Assembly (NCBI GenBank): GCA_019415335.1
Contig: DXKH01000135.1
Coordinates: forward strand, 62,001-126,000
Length of the DNA stretch: 64,000 nt
Source: Citrobacter sp.
Lineage (GTDB): Bacteria > Pseudomonadota > Gammaproteobacteria > Enterobacterales > Enterobacteriaceae
Direction of reading: 5' to 3'
In this document: positions 52,889 to 62,933 of the stretch, one piece after another
How positions within the stretch are numbered: the first letter of the stretch is position 1
Layout of the letters: the number at the start of each line of letters is the position of its first letter
Program-made: the position numbers and the translations under genes
Notes under the pieces: generated by a model
Seen by the model: only the letters and a program-made list of their open reading frames with translations
What the model was told of the DNA's origin: nothing
The model's database searches: none

Positions 52889-55800
52889 ATGAATAAGGTT
52901 TACAACATCATATGGAATGCGGCACTCGGGCTTTGGGTTGTCGCTTCCGAATTATCAAAAGGGAAGAAAAAAAGCAGCTCGCGTAAAACCGGACTGCTTG
53001 TTGTTTCCGGTTTATTCGCAGGCATTTCTCTCACTGCCGTCGCCGCGCCGATCGTGACCGATGGCACACGCGATATCGCCGTGGATTACCAGGATGGTAT
53101 CTCCGCAGGCGTCCATCAGGACGTATTCAACTACGGTTTTTTATATGAAAACCAAAACAACGCCAATGAACTGAACATCACCGGTGCGATCCCCGACATC
53201 GCCTACGGACAGACCGGCATTGTGGAATCGTCTACCATCCGGGATCTGCTGGAAAGCGGCAAAATTATTATTACCGCCACTAACCTCGCCCACGAGCAAA
53301 AATCCATCACCACAATTGATGAACTGGCGGAATACCTCAGTCATACGCAGTCGTCCACCCCGCAACAAAGCGTGGAGTTTCAGGTGATTGATCCGGCCGA
53401 TCCGGAAACAACCTCTACCCTGAAGGTGTTTGATACCGCAAGCCTGGCAAGCTTTATCAGCGTCTCGCAGATTGGCGATGCTGTCCTTAACACCTTTGAT
53501 GCCAATGTCTCGCAAATCTATAAGCAGTTTGGCTTTGCTCTTGCCAAAGATGGCGCAACCGCCAATCTTAATATTGGCGATAATTCACTGAAAGTAAGAG
53601 AAAATGCTATCCGTCTGCTGGCAAAAGACTCTTCTTTGCTCAAGGCGCAAGACCCGAACAGCAAGGTCAACTGGCAATCCGATAACTACATCCAGTTCGG
53701 TGCGGCTCCGGTCGTTCCGAGCAAAACCTTTGCCGGTTCGAAACAGACCACCGTGTTTGGCAACGACATTACCTTAATGACCTATGGCTACGACGAAGAG
53801 GGCCAGGTCGTTGAAACGGGTAACCGCACCTTTTCCATCAAAAGCACGGCGGATCTGGCGAATTTCAACAACTGGCTGATTGGCGCGGGTAGTGAGAGCG
53901 CCAAAACACCCGACGGGCAAGATATCAGCCAAATCCAGCTGTGGCTGGATTCTGGCGCTATCACTAAAGTGTCTGATGCACAAACTTACTATGCCAGTCT
54001 CATCAACCAACTGCTGACCTCCAGTACCAATGCCGACCTGCTGACCTGGGATTACGATGTCTGGACTGACGGACAGGCGCACACCAATAACACTACAGCG
54101 GCCACTGGAGAACTACATGCCATCTACGCTAACGGACAAGGCACCACTGGTACATTGGTTGCGGGAGCGACTCTGGCGGTTGATGGCAGTATCAATGGGG
54201 CAATGAAGGCCGATGGCGGTGGTTCTATCTTCAATGACGGATCCCTGAATGTGTTGCGAACTTCTACCGGTCAGGGGCTGGCGATTGGCATGCTGGCCAG
54301 TGACGCCAGCGCCACTAACCGTGGCACGATTAACGCCGGCTTGTTTATCGATAAAGATAGTAATCAGAACGTAAGCAGTTACGGTGCCTACGGCATGCAG
54401 GGGCTGGGAAACAGCACCGTGGTGAACGAAGGGACCATTAACCAGGCCATCACGACGAACAACTACGGGACAGCAGCGGCAGCCGACCCGTGGTCAACCG
54501 ATAATCCTGACAGTTCTCTAACGCTCGCCATCGGCATGCAGTTGGCCGGAAATACCGCCGGTACCAACAAAGGTGACATCAACGTCGTGGACGGACGCAG
54601 TAACGGTACCTCATTTGGTAAGGGAACGGCTTACGGCGTTGAAGTGTCCGGTAATGCCACCTTCACTAACACCACTGACGGCGCCATTTACCTTGGACGT
54701 AATATCGACAAACCCGCTGAAGATATTGCGATGGGCGGCGGTGCCAGTCCCAGTGCCGGGATCCTGACGCGAAGCACGGGCGATGTCACCAATGACGGAA
54801 CGATCACCCTCGGAACTGGCGTACGTAACGCGGCGGGGATCCTGGTCGGCAACGCCACCGGGAATGTTACCAACACGGGTAAAATCACCCTCAATGGCGA
54901 CTCGTCGTCCGGCACCAGCCAGAACTTCGGTATTTCCGTACGCGACAGCGGCAGCGAAAACGGCCAGCAAATCCGCAACGACGGCGAGATTACCGTCAAC
55001 GGCCACAACAACATCGGTATCCATCTGACCGCCAGTTCGAAAAACGCGCATGTGACATCCAGCGATACAGGGACGATTACCGTCGCGGGCGACGGCGGCA
55101 CGTCGAACCGTAACTATGCGATCTGGGCTGAGGGAAGTACCACATCCCAGGCCACCGTCGACGTGTATTCCACAATCACGCTGGAAGAAGTCGGCAACAT
55201 TGGCGTTCATGTTCGCGATAACGCGGTGGCAAACATTAACAGTACCAGCAGTCCGCTGTTCAAAAATAGCGATCAAATTGGCTACTACCTGTACGGCAAA
55301 AACGCGACCGCCAATATCGGCGAAGCCGTTATGAACGATAACGGTCAGGCGCGCACCACGTTGTTCCGCATTGCGAATGGCGCAAACTTTGCCGGCAATA
55401 CGTTCGACCCGCTGACGCACCAGCCATCTAAACTCGAGATGACCTTAACGGGCGAAAAATCAATTGGCGTCTTCGCAACCGGTAAAGGCAGCACGGTGGA
55501 TACGGGTGAAGCGACATTTACGGTAAGCGGCGACGGCGCGGCGGCACTGCTGCTCGAAGGGGGCGCAGAAGGCACTATCAGCGATAAGACCCTTATTGAA
55601 CTGACCGGCTCAAATACCACTGCCGGGATTGTCGATGGTCAGGCGCATCTGTTGAACGGTAACAAACAGGGCACCCCTGTCGAAACCATTCTTAACTCCA
55701 GCGCCGTCATTAAATCCCTGGATACGGGGCTGAACGTCATCGCCTATGTGGCAAAGAATCTCGGCAACATCGTGCTGCAAGAGGACGCGGTTATCGATCT

Positions 55801-58800
55801 CGCCAGTAAAGACAGTATCGGTGTCGACGTGCAGGAAGGAGGACGGTTAACCAACAACGCATCCCAGGCATTGCATGTCAGCAACGGGATTGGCGTTCGC
55901 GCCTCTGGTAAAGATGCACAGATCAAAAAGCTGGGCGCGATTGAGGTGGATGACGGTACTGCAGGCGTGCTGCTGACCAATGGCGCAACGCTGAATATCA
56001 CTGCGGGAACCGGTGGATTAGCCGATACCATTACGACCAACGGCACGGCGGATGGTATCCGTCTTGAAGCGGGGGCCGGTTCGCTGACCGCCAAAGGCGT
56101 CACCATTAGCGCATTGGGCAGCGGCGCAGGCATTCAGAACCATGCCGAAAGTTCGGATATCACGCTGAACGACGTGACGATTAACGCCAACGACGGTCCG
56201 GGGATCCGTACCAGCGTGGCGCTGAACGTGAAAGACGGCGCCAATAATATGCTCAACGTCACCGGCTCTGGCTCAGGCTTTGCCTTCATGAAAGAGAACG
56301 GCGACAACGCGACCGGCGATTTGGTTATCGGCACCGGTTACACCGTGCTGGTGCACAACGACACCGGAAACGCCACGGGGAACGGGATCGACGCCCGCAC
56401 CAACGGCAGACTGACCACCCGCGCCGATATTACCATTCAGGACGCGACGGGCGGTTCAGCGATTCTGGCAAAAGACGTTTCCGCCATCACCAACAGCGGC
56501 AACATCACCTCCAACAGCGTGAACGGTCCGGTGGTGGATGCCAGTGGTGACAGCAGCAAAACCATCACCAACAGCGGCACGATCCTCGCCGCTACCGATC
56601 AGGATGTCGCGATTCAGTCCGGTAAAGGCAATGACACCATCAACATCAGCGGCGGCAATACGCGCGGCGTCATCAATACCGGCACCGGTAGCGATCGTTT
56701 TATCTGGACCAGCGGAACGTTCGCCGGGGAGGTGAACTTCGCGGGGACAACCAACAACAAGGCCAACATCGGTAGTGTATCGCTGGCGAACACGCGTCAC
56801 ATCACCACGCTCGCCGGTACAGGTAACGCCCTCACCTTCACAAACACCAGGGGTAATATCGGTACGCTGCTGGCGGATGACCTCAGTCTGGGAACCCACA
56901 TTGGCAGCGGCTGGAATACGTTAACGTTGACGGGCGCGCAGGCGGATATGCGCATCGTGGATAGCCTGACGCTGACTGACGGCACCCTGGCCGTTAACGA
57001 CGGCGCGACGCTGCGCACGGGCGACCATCGCGATGCCAGTAATACCGGCGCGACCATTGGCAACTACAGCATTACCACCAGCGGTAAGGCCAGCAATATC
57101 ATCTTTGATACGCAAGGCCATGGTGCTGACAGCCAGATTTATCAGGGCACCATCAGCGGTAGCGGCAACTTTGTTCGCGCAACGGGCGGCACGACGGTGT
57201 TCACCACCGACAATAGCTACAGCGGTTCGACCACAATCAATCAGGGCGGGATTTTACATCTCGGTCAGGGCGGCACGACGGGCGGTATCAACCCGGTTTC
57301 GCAGATCATTGATGACGGTATTCTGACCGTGAATCGCAGCAACAACGTCCTGCTTAACGGGGTGATTTCCGGTATCGGCGCGCTGGAGCAAATCGGTAAA
57401 GGTATCACTCGTTTAACCGGTGCCAACAGCTATAAAGGGGAGACCACCGTCGACAACGGCACGCTGCTGGTCAATGGTGATCAGTCTGCCGCGACGGGCA
57501 TGACAACCGTGAACGGCATTGCGACGTTAGGGGGGACCGGTACCCTCGGCGGCGACGTCGTGATGAATGACGCCACCACACTCAGCGCGGGCGACGGCGG
57601 CGCGGGGACGCTGACGATCAACGGTAGCCTGCAACTGGGCAGCAAAACCACCTCCGCGTTTGAGCTGGGACAAGCCTTCGTGCCCGGTGGCGCACAAAAC
57701 GATCTGGTTGATGTGGCTGGCAATCTACTGCTCGACGGCACGCTGAACGTCAGCCAAAGCGCTGGCGGCACGTTTGGCCCAGGCGTTTACCGTCTCTATA
57801 ACTACGGCGGCACACTCGACAACCAGACGCTGGCGCTGGGCGACGTTCCGGCGGGTCAGGATAAGAGCAACATTTTCGTCCAGACGGTGCTGGCTAACCA
57901 GGTCAACCTGGTCAACGCCAACGGCGTTACGCTACAGTTCTGGGACGGCGCGCAGACAGGTGAAAGCCACGGTAAAACCGGGATTGAAGGCAACGGTAAA
58001 ATTGACGGTGGCGATGGCAAATGGATGGCGATCGGCAGTCTGGGCGATAACAACTGGACGCAGCAGGACGGTATCGGCAACGCGCCGTGGGCGCAGAAAG
58101 CCTTCGCGGTCTTTACCGGCAACGCCGGTACGGTCGAGGTCGATCAGAGCGCGGGCAACGTTCAGTTCTCTGGCGCGCAGTTTGACGCGGACGGCTATAT
58201 CATCAAAGGCGATGCGCTGAACGCGTGGGAAACCACCGCGGGTAGCAATGAGCTGATGCTGCGCGTCGGTGCCGGTGGTGCAGGCGATAATTTCACCGCA
58301 ACGATCGCATCGACGATCCGCGAAGGTGACAGTGCGGATAGCCTGACGCTGGTCAAGACCGACCTGGGACGCCTGATCCTCAGTGGCGACAACACCTATC
58401 ATGGCGGCACGCGCATTGACGGTGGCACGCTGCAAATCTCGGCGGATAACAATCTGGGTCAGGCGGGAACCGGCGTCACCATCAATAACGGTTCAACGCT
58501 ACAGCTGGGCGCAGATTTCACCACTCAGCGCACCCTCACCCTGGGGACATCTGGCGCGGAGGCTGTGTTCGATCTGAATTCGCACCACTTCTCCCCTGTT
58601 GGCGATATCGCGGGCGTGGGCAACCTGAAAGTCACCAGTAGTACCCATGATGCGGCCAGCACACTGTCGCTTGACCGGGCTAACCGCTATCAGGGCACAA
58701 CGCTGATTGAAGGTACCGGACAAGCTCACAACGTCACGGTAAATGCCAGCCAGACGGGAACATTTGGTAGTAACGCCAGCAGCACGGTGAGCGTCACGAA

Positions 58801-61800
58801 AGGCGCGACGCTGAACGTCAGCGGCGCAGCAACCGGTCTGCAATCCCTGACGCTGGAGATTGCCGACAGCCTGTTAACGCTAAAAGACACGGTCACTGCC
58901 GCCGACGCGACGCTGAATCTGAACGGCACGGCAAAGGCGCTGATTGCAGGCAATGCAACCGCAGGACAGTCGACCATTAACGTGTCTGAACAGAGCACGC
59001 TGGCGCTGGAAGAGGATGCCAGCGGCGGTAGCGCAACGGTGACCAACAGCGGATTGATCTCCTTTGCCGATCGCGCGCTGGCGGAAATGACCACCGTAAA
59101 AAACCTCTTCGGCGGTAACGTGGATGTCAGCCACGTCGACAGCGCGACGTCCATCGGTTCGCTGTCCGGCGCGGGCAACGTTATGCTGGGCGATAAAACG
59201 CTCTCCCTCGGTAATCTGGCGCTGGATGACTCCATCAGCGGCATCATCAGCGGTGATAACGGCAATCTGGTGAAAATCGGTGACGGAACGCTGACCTTAA
59301 CCGGTGACAACACCTGGACCGGCACCACATCGGTCGATGAGGGCGTACTGCTGGTCAACGGTAATCAGGCGGCGGCAACCGGTGACGTAACGGTCAAGGC
59401 GGGCGCGACGCTGGGCGGCAACGGCATTATTGGCGGCGCGGTGAACGTTGCGGATAACGGCCATATTACCGCCGGTTCCACACTTAACAGCGTCGGCAAA
59501 CTGACCACCGGCGCTCTGACGCTGAATGACCTGTCGCAACTGGATTATCAGTTTGGCCAGGCGTATACCCCGGGCGGTGCCTTCAACGACCTGATTAACG
59601 TCAACGGCGATCTGGTACTCGACGGCAAGCTCAACATTGCAACTTCACCCGGCGGCAGCTTTGATGTCGGCGTTTATCGCGTCATTAACTACTCCGGCAC
59701 GCTGACCAACAACGTGATGGACATTGCCAACGCCCCGACGGCGGCAGACAGTCTGTACGTGCAGACATCGGTTAACAATCAGGTCAATCTGGTGAACCAC
59801 GGCGGTCTGACGCTGCGCTTCTGGGACGGCACCGGCGGTGAAAATGGCGAACTGAAAAACAACGGCGTGATCAACGGCGGCGACGGTATCTGGCAATCCA
59901 GCCACGGCAACGATAACTGGACTACCGATGAATCCACGCCGGAAGGCGCGCTGAACGCTCCGTTCACCGATGCCGCATTCGCCGTCTTCCAGGGAGCGGC
60001 AGGCAATGTCACCGTCGATAACAGTCTGGGCGATGTGATTATCAGCGGCGCGCAGTTTGCCACCGATGGCTACCGCGTAGCAGGCGATGCCATCACCACC
60101 GACACCGCCAATACGCTGATTCGCGTCGGCGACGGCACCGTCGATGGCGCAGGCTATATCGCCACCATCGACAGTGAAATCCGTGGCACCGGCGGCGTCA
60201 ATAAAAGCGACCTCGGCACACTGATCCTGACCGGCGAGAACAGCTACAGCGGCGGCACGACCATTACCGCAGGGACACTGCAAGTTTCCGGCGATAAAAA
60301 CCTCGGCGCAGCCAATACCGGCATCACCTTTAACGGCGGCACACTGAAGTATGGCGACGCATTTAATACCGCCCGCCAGGTGACACTGGAATCCGGCGGC
60401 GGGACCTTCGACACCAACGGCTTCAACGTCGAACTGTTGACCGACGTTGAAGGCAGCGGTCAGTTAACGAAAACCGGTCAGGGTACGCTGATGCTTACGC
60501 TGGACACCACCTACACTGGTGGTACCCACGTCGTGCAGGGCACGTTGCAGTTGGGTAATGGCGGTGAGATCGGCAGCGTACAGGGCGATATCATCGCCGA
60601 CGGCATCCTCAATGTGAAACGCTGCAACAACTACACCTTAAGCGGCAACATCAGCGGCGAAGGACAACTCCACCATACCGGCAGCGGCACTACCACGCTG
60701 GAAGGCGCGAATAGCTACAAAGGCGCAACGCTTGTCACCAACGGCGTTCTACAGGCCGGCGGTACCAATACGTTGAGCGCAGCGTCTCATCACTATGTAG
60801 CGAGTGAAACCGCGCTGAAAACGCAAGGTTACGACCAGACGGTCGCGGGATTAACCAACGGCGGCAACGTGTCGTTGACGGGGGCCGCCGTCGGTTCTGC
60901 GTTAACGGTGAAAGGCAATTACAGCGGCAAAAACGGGACGCTTGAATTAGCCGCAGCGCAGAACAGCGGCGGCCAAGGGATTGCGGACCGACTGGTGATT
61001 GATGGCGGTCAGGTCATCGGCAGTACGCTGCTGAACGTAGACGGTTCCGGACTGGGCGCGCCGACGGTGGGCGATGGGATCGAAGTGGTGACGGCGAAGA
61101 ACGGTGCCACCACCACGGCGCAATCTACACGCGACGGCTTTTACCTGGCAAGCAACCGGATGTCCGCCGGGGCGTTTGAGTACCAGTTGTATGCTGGTAA
61201 CGCGAAAGGCCAGGGCGAAAACTGGTATCTGCGCAGCGAATACCGTCCGGAAACCATGCTCTACTCCGGTCTCGCCAGCGTGGTGCGTCAGGGCGATCTG
61301 AGCCTGTTAGGCAACATGCACCAGCGAATGGGGGATGATGCACGACCGGGTCTTGATGAAGACAACCGTGCATGGGCAAGAATGATTGGCTACTCCGGTA
61401 AAACCAAACTGGACGATGTCACCGGCACGCAGACCACCAGCCACACGATGGGGATTCAGGCGGGGGTTGACCTTTATGCGGATGCCAGCTGGAAAGCCGG
61501 TGTTTACACCAGCATTCTGGATATCGACAGCAGCGTCAAAGGCAGCAACGCAGGTAGCGCGGGTAAAGGCGGTAACATCGATGACAACGCGTTTTACCTG
61601 GGCGGTTACGCCACCTGGTTCTCCACCGATGGCCTGTATGTGGATAACGTCCTGCAATACGGTAACCATGACGCTCGCCTGTCAGCATCCGGAAACAAGG
61701 GTTCCCATACCGTGAAAGGCCATACGCTGACCGCCTCAACGGAGATCGGCAAAGCGTTCCGCTTAGGGGCAAGCGCGTGGAGTCTGGAACCCCAGGCGCA

Positions 61801-62203
61801 GTTGATCTATCAGTACAGCGATTTTGATGACAGCACGCTGGGCGGCGCGACGAAGACAAAGGTCAGACTCGATACTGCCGATGCCTTTACCGCCCGCGTC
61901 GGGCTGCGGCTGAAAGCTGACTATGACACGCGTCACGGTAAGATTCAGCCTTATGGCCGCGTCAACCTGTGGCAGGGGCTGGGGGCGAAAGATAAAACCC
62001 ACTTCAGCAATGCTGTCGCTACCACCACGCTGGAATCCTCGCAGCAGTACTCCAGTACCGAAGTGGCAGCGGGACTGAGCTGGAATATCGACCGCGACCT
62101 GCAGGTGTACGGCGAACTGGGAACGCAGTTCAACAACGGCGGGCATAAATCGCAGGTGGAAGCGCCAGTCAATGCCTCCATTGGCTTTAAAAAATCGTTC
62201 TGA
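52889..62203 (+). CDS. Giant type V autotransporter adhesin (3104 residues)
   Basis: A self-secreted surface protein. Residues 1-25 form the extended signal region MNKVYNIIWNAALGLWVV, then a basic stretch GKKKSSSRK and a hydrophobic core ending near residue 53. The N-terminal passenger (about 54-400) is unlike the rest and may carry a binding domain. From about 430 to 1470 come short beta-helix repeats with many NNGTI/TNSGTI turns. From 1430 to 2785 there are autotransporter-associated (PATR-like) repeats such as LTGANSYKGETTV and a duplicated block of about 400 residues. Residues about 2790-3104 are the beta-barrel ending NASIGFKKSF. Only one cysteine (residue 2579) was found. Related proteins are AIDA-type adhesins and E. 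coli YfaL. It is flanked by LuxR-type and PilZ regulators. Confidence 0.93.
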   Translation: MNKVYNIIWNAALGLWVVASELSKGKKKSSSRKTGLLVVSGLFAGISLTAVAAPIVTDGTRDIAVDYQDGISAGVHQDVFNYGFLYENQNNANELNITGAIPDIAYGQTGIVESSTIRDLLESGKIIITATNLAHEQKSITTIDELAEYLSHTQSSTPQQSVEFQVIDPADPETTSTLKVFDTASLASFISVSQIGDAVLNTFDANVSQIYKQFGFALAKDGATANLNIGDNSLKVRENAIRLLAKDSSLLKAQDPNSKVNWQSDNYIQFGAAPVVPSKTFAGSKQTTVFGNDITLMTYGYDEEGQVVETGNRTFSIKSTADLANFNNWLIGAGSESAKTPDGQDISQIQLWLDSGAITKVSDAQTYYASLINQLLTSSTNADLLTWDYDVWTDGQAHTNNTTAATGELHAIYANGQGTTGTLVAGATLAVDGSINGAMKADGGGSIFNDGSLNVLRTSTGQGLAIGMLASDASATNRGTINAGLFIDKDSNQNVSSYGAYGMQGLGNSTVVNEGTINQAITTNNYGTAAAADPWSTDNPDSSLTLAIGMQLAGNTAGTNKGDINVVDGRSNGTSFGKGTAYGVEVSGNATFTNTTDGAIYLGRNIDKPAEDIAMGGGASPSAGILTRSTGDVTNDGTITLGTGVRNAAGILVGNATGNVTNTGKITLNGDSSSGTSQNFGISVRDSGSENGQQIRNDGEITVNGHNNIGIHLTASSKNAHVTSSDTGTITVAGDGGTSNRNYAIWAEGSTTSQATVDVYSTITLEEVGNIGVHVRDNAVANINSTSSPLFKNSDQIGYYLYGKNATANIGEAVMNDNGQARTTLFRIANGANFAGNTFDPLTHQPSKLEMTLTGEKSIGVFATGKGSTVDTGEATFTVSGDGAAALLLEGGAEGTISDKTLIELTGSNTTAGIVDGQAHLLNGNKQGTPVETILNSSAVIKSLDTGLNVIAYVAKNLGNIVLQEDAVIDLASKDSIGVDVQEGGRLTNNASQALHVSNGIGVRASGKDAQIKKLGAIEVDDGTAGVLLTNGATLNITAGTGGLADTITTNGTADGIRLEAGAGSLTAKGVTISALGSGAGIQNHAESSDITLNDVTINANDGPGIRTSVALNVKDGANNMLNVTGSGSGFAFMKENGDNATGDLVIGTGYTVLVHNDTGNATGNGIDARTNGRLTTRADITIQDATGGSAILAKDVSAITNSGNITSNSVNGPVVDASGDSSKTITNSGTILAATDQDVAIQSGKGNDTINISGGNTRGVINTGTGSDRFIWTSGTFAGEVNFAGTTNNKANIGSVSLANTRHITTLAGTGNALTFTNTRGNIGTLLADDLSLGTHIGSGWNTLTLTGAQADMRIVDSLTLTDGTLAVNDGATLRTGDHRDASNTGATIGNYSITTSGKASNIIFDTQGHGADSQIYQGTISGSGNFVRATGGTTVFTTDNSYSGSTTINQGGILHLGQGGTTGGINPVSQIIDDGILTVNRSNNVLLNGVISGIGALEQIGKGITRLTGANSYKGETTVDNGTLLVNGDQSAATGMTTVNGIATLGGTGTLGGDVVMNDATTLSAGDGGAGTLTINGSLQLGSKTTSAFELGQAFVPGGAQNDLVDVAGNLLLDGTLNVSQSAGGTFGPGVYRLYNYGGTLDNQTLALGDVPAGQDKSNIFVQTVLANQVNLVNANGVTLQFWDGAQTGESHGKTGIEGNGKIDGGDGKWMAIGSLGDNNWTQQDGIGNAPWAQKAFAVFTGNAGTVEVDQSAGNVQFSGAQFDADGYIIKGDALNAWETTAGSNELMLRVGAGGAGDNFTATIASTIREGDSADSLTLVKTDLGRLILSGDNTYHGGTRIDGGTLQISADNNLGQAGTGVTINNGSTLQLGADFTTQRTLTLGTSGAEAVFDLNSHHFSPVGDIAGVGNLKVTSSTHDAASTLSLDRANRYQGTTLIEGTGQAHNVTVNASQTGTFGSNASSTVSVTKGATLNVSGAATGLQSLTLEIADSLLTLKDTVTAADATLNLNGTAKALIAGNATAGQSTINVSEQSTLALEEDASGGSATVTNSGLISFADRALAEMTTVKNLFGGNVDVSHVDSATSIGSLSGAGNVMLGDKTLSLGNLALDDSISGIISGDNGNLVKIGDGTLTLTGDNTWTGTTSVDEGVLLVNGNQAAATGDVTVKAGATLGGNGIIGGAVNVADNGHITAGSTLNSVGKLTTGALTLNDLSQLDYQFGQAYTPGGAFNDLINVNGDLVLDGKLNIATSPGGSFDVGVYRVINYSGTLTNNVMDIANAPTAADSLYVQTSVNNQVNLVNHGGLTLRFWDGTGGENGELKNNGVINGGDGIWQSSHGNDNWTTDESTPEGALNAPFTDAAFAVFQGAAGNVTVDNSLGDVIISGAQFATDGYRVAGDAITTDTANTLIRVGDGTVDGAGYIATIDSEIRGTGGVNKSDLGTLILTGENSYSGGTTITAGTLQVSGDKNLGAANTGITFNGGTLKYGDAFNTARQVTLESGGGTFDTNGFNVELLTDVEGSGQLTKTGQGTLMLTLDTTYTGGTHVVQGTLQLGNGGEIGSVQGDIIADGILNVKRCNNYTLSGNISGEGQLHHTGSGTTTLEGANSYKGATLVTNGVLQAGGTNTLSAASHHYVASETALKTQGYDQTVAGLTNGGNVSLTGAAVGSALTVKGNYSGKNGTLELAAAQNSGGQGIADRLVIDGGQVIGSTLLNVDGSGLGAPTVGDGIEVVTAKNGATTTAQSTRDGFYLASNRMSAGAFEYQLYAGNAKGQGENWYLRSEYRPETMLYSGLASVVRQGDLSLLGNMHQRMGDDARPGLDEDNRAWARMIGYSGKTKLDDVTGTQTTSHTMGIQAGVDLYADASWKAGVYTSILDIDSSVKGSNAGSAGKGGNIDDNAFYLGGYATWFSTDGLYVDNVLQYGNHDARLSASGNKGSHTVKGHTLTASTEIGKAFRLGASAWSLEPQAQLIYQYSDFDDSTLGGATKTKVRLDTADAFTARVGLRLKADYDTRHGKIQPYGRVNLWQGLGAKDKTHFSNAVATTTLESSQQYSSTEVAAGLSWNIDRDLQVYGELGTQFNNGGHKSQVEAPVNASIGFKKSF
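57415..60495 (+). repeat. Duplicated ~400-residue passenger block in the autotransporter
   Basis: Two related blocks, about 57415-58640 (residues 1510-1917) and 59296-60495 (residues 2136-2536), are offset by about 1.88 kb. Paired landmarks are LLVNG-Q-AATG, FGQA/LGQA followed by PGGA-NDL, QVNLVN followed by FWDG, GGDG-W, FAVF-G-AG, SGAQF--DGY and GGT--LQ. They have diverged well beyond recent duplication. The region between (about 58640-59296) is unique. Confidence 0.8.
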
Positions 62204-62218
62204 CAACCTCTGAGGGGA

Positions 62219-62319
62219 GTAGGCCGGGTGACGCGATGCATCACCCGGCCTACAAATGTCGTGAAAGCAATACGTTACTCAGGACACCTGTAGGCCTGAT
62301 AAGCGAAGCGCCATCAGGC
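62219..62319. repeat. Pair of REP elements (BIME) between adhesin and mrkI
   Basis: The first REP has perfect 13-base arms GTAGGCCGGGTGA (62219-62231) and TCACCCGGCCTAC (62241-62253). The second runs from GCCTGAT (62294) to ATCAGGC (62319). They separate two convergent genes and can end or protect both transcripts. Confidence 0.85.
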
Positions 62320-62330
62320 TGATGACACAC

Positions 62331-62927
62331 TCAGGATAAAAAAGAGAACTGATGGTTGAATCTGACGATCAGTTTATTCAGTTCAGTCGAATGGGCCAGA
62401 CCCAGTTTCGCGATAATTCGCATTTTATGGGTCTGTATCGTTTTATAGCTCACACTGATCAGATCCGATATCTCGTTTGGCGAATACCCGCTCACCAGCA
62501 AACTAAGGATTTGCTGTTCACGATCGCTCAGCCGTTTTTGCGAACGGAATAAGCGAGGATTCCAGCACTCGCCTGTCAGGGTCGTCAGACGACCAAAATC
62601 ACGCAGCGGTGATTTATCAGTCAACACAATGGCCTTTTCGATATACAGCAACTCAATGCACAACTTTGCCAGACGACTATCCGCAATCACCACCACCGCA
62701 TTATCGTAAACTTTAAAACGGTTCTTATTTAAATAGCTGACAAAATCGGCGTAAGACTGTTCATGGCTGATAATATTAAAAATCATCAACCGATGGCGAT
62801 AGCGTGCGGAGTAATCCACCATGACCTGCCAGGGGACACTCGTCACCTCCGCATTTTTACTCTTTAAATAAGTTGAGACACTGCTGCCGACTAAATCGTC
62901 ATTTCCACACATCAACATGAAGTTCAC
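62331..62927 (-). CDS. mrkI: MrkI-like LuxR-type transcriptional regulator
   Basis: The 198-residue protein has a C-terminal LuxR-type DNA-binding domain (about residues 133-184, LSDREQQILSLLVSGYSPNE and TIQTHKMRIIAKLG) and an N-terminal receiver-like part (1-120) without an obvious phosphorylation site. It follows a MrkH-like PilZ gene by six bases, the order found in Klebsiella mrkHI, where MrkH and MrkI activate type 3 fimbriae. FimW is another relative of similar length. In Klebsiella the phosphodiesterase gene mrkJ follows; here the REP pair and the adhesin lie there instead. Its target could be the adhesin or fimbrial genes beyond the window. Symbol given by similarity and operon order. 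Confidence 0.75.
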   Translation of the reverse strand: MNFMLMCGNDDLVGSSVSTYLKSKNAEVTSVPWQVMVDYSARYRHRLMIFNIISHEQSYADFVSYLNKNRFKVYDNAVVVIADSRLAKLCIELLYIEKAIVLTDKSPLRDFGRLTTLTGECWNPRLFRSQKRLSDREQQILSLLVSGYSPNEISDLISVSYKTIQTHKMRIIAKLGLAHSTELNKLIVRFNHQFSFLS

Positions 62928-62933
62928 CTTCCC

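Noticed and set aside
54250..60800. Repeated short motifs resembling a repeat array
   Set aside because: They are degenerate coding repeats of a beta-helix passenger, with no equal spacers, so not a CRISPR array or satellite.
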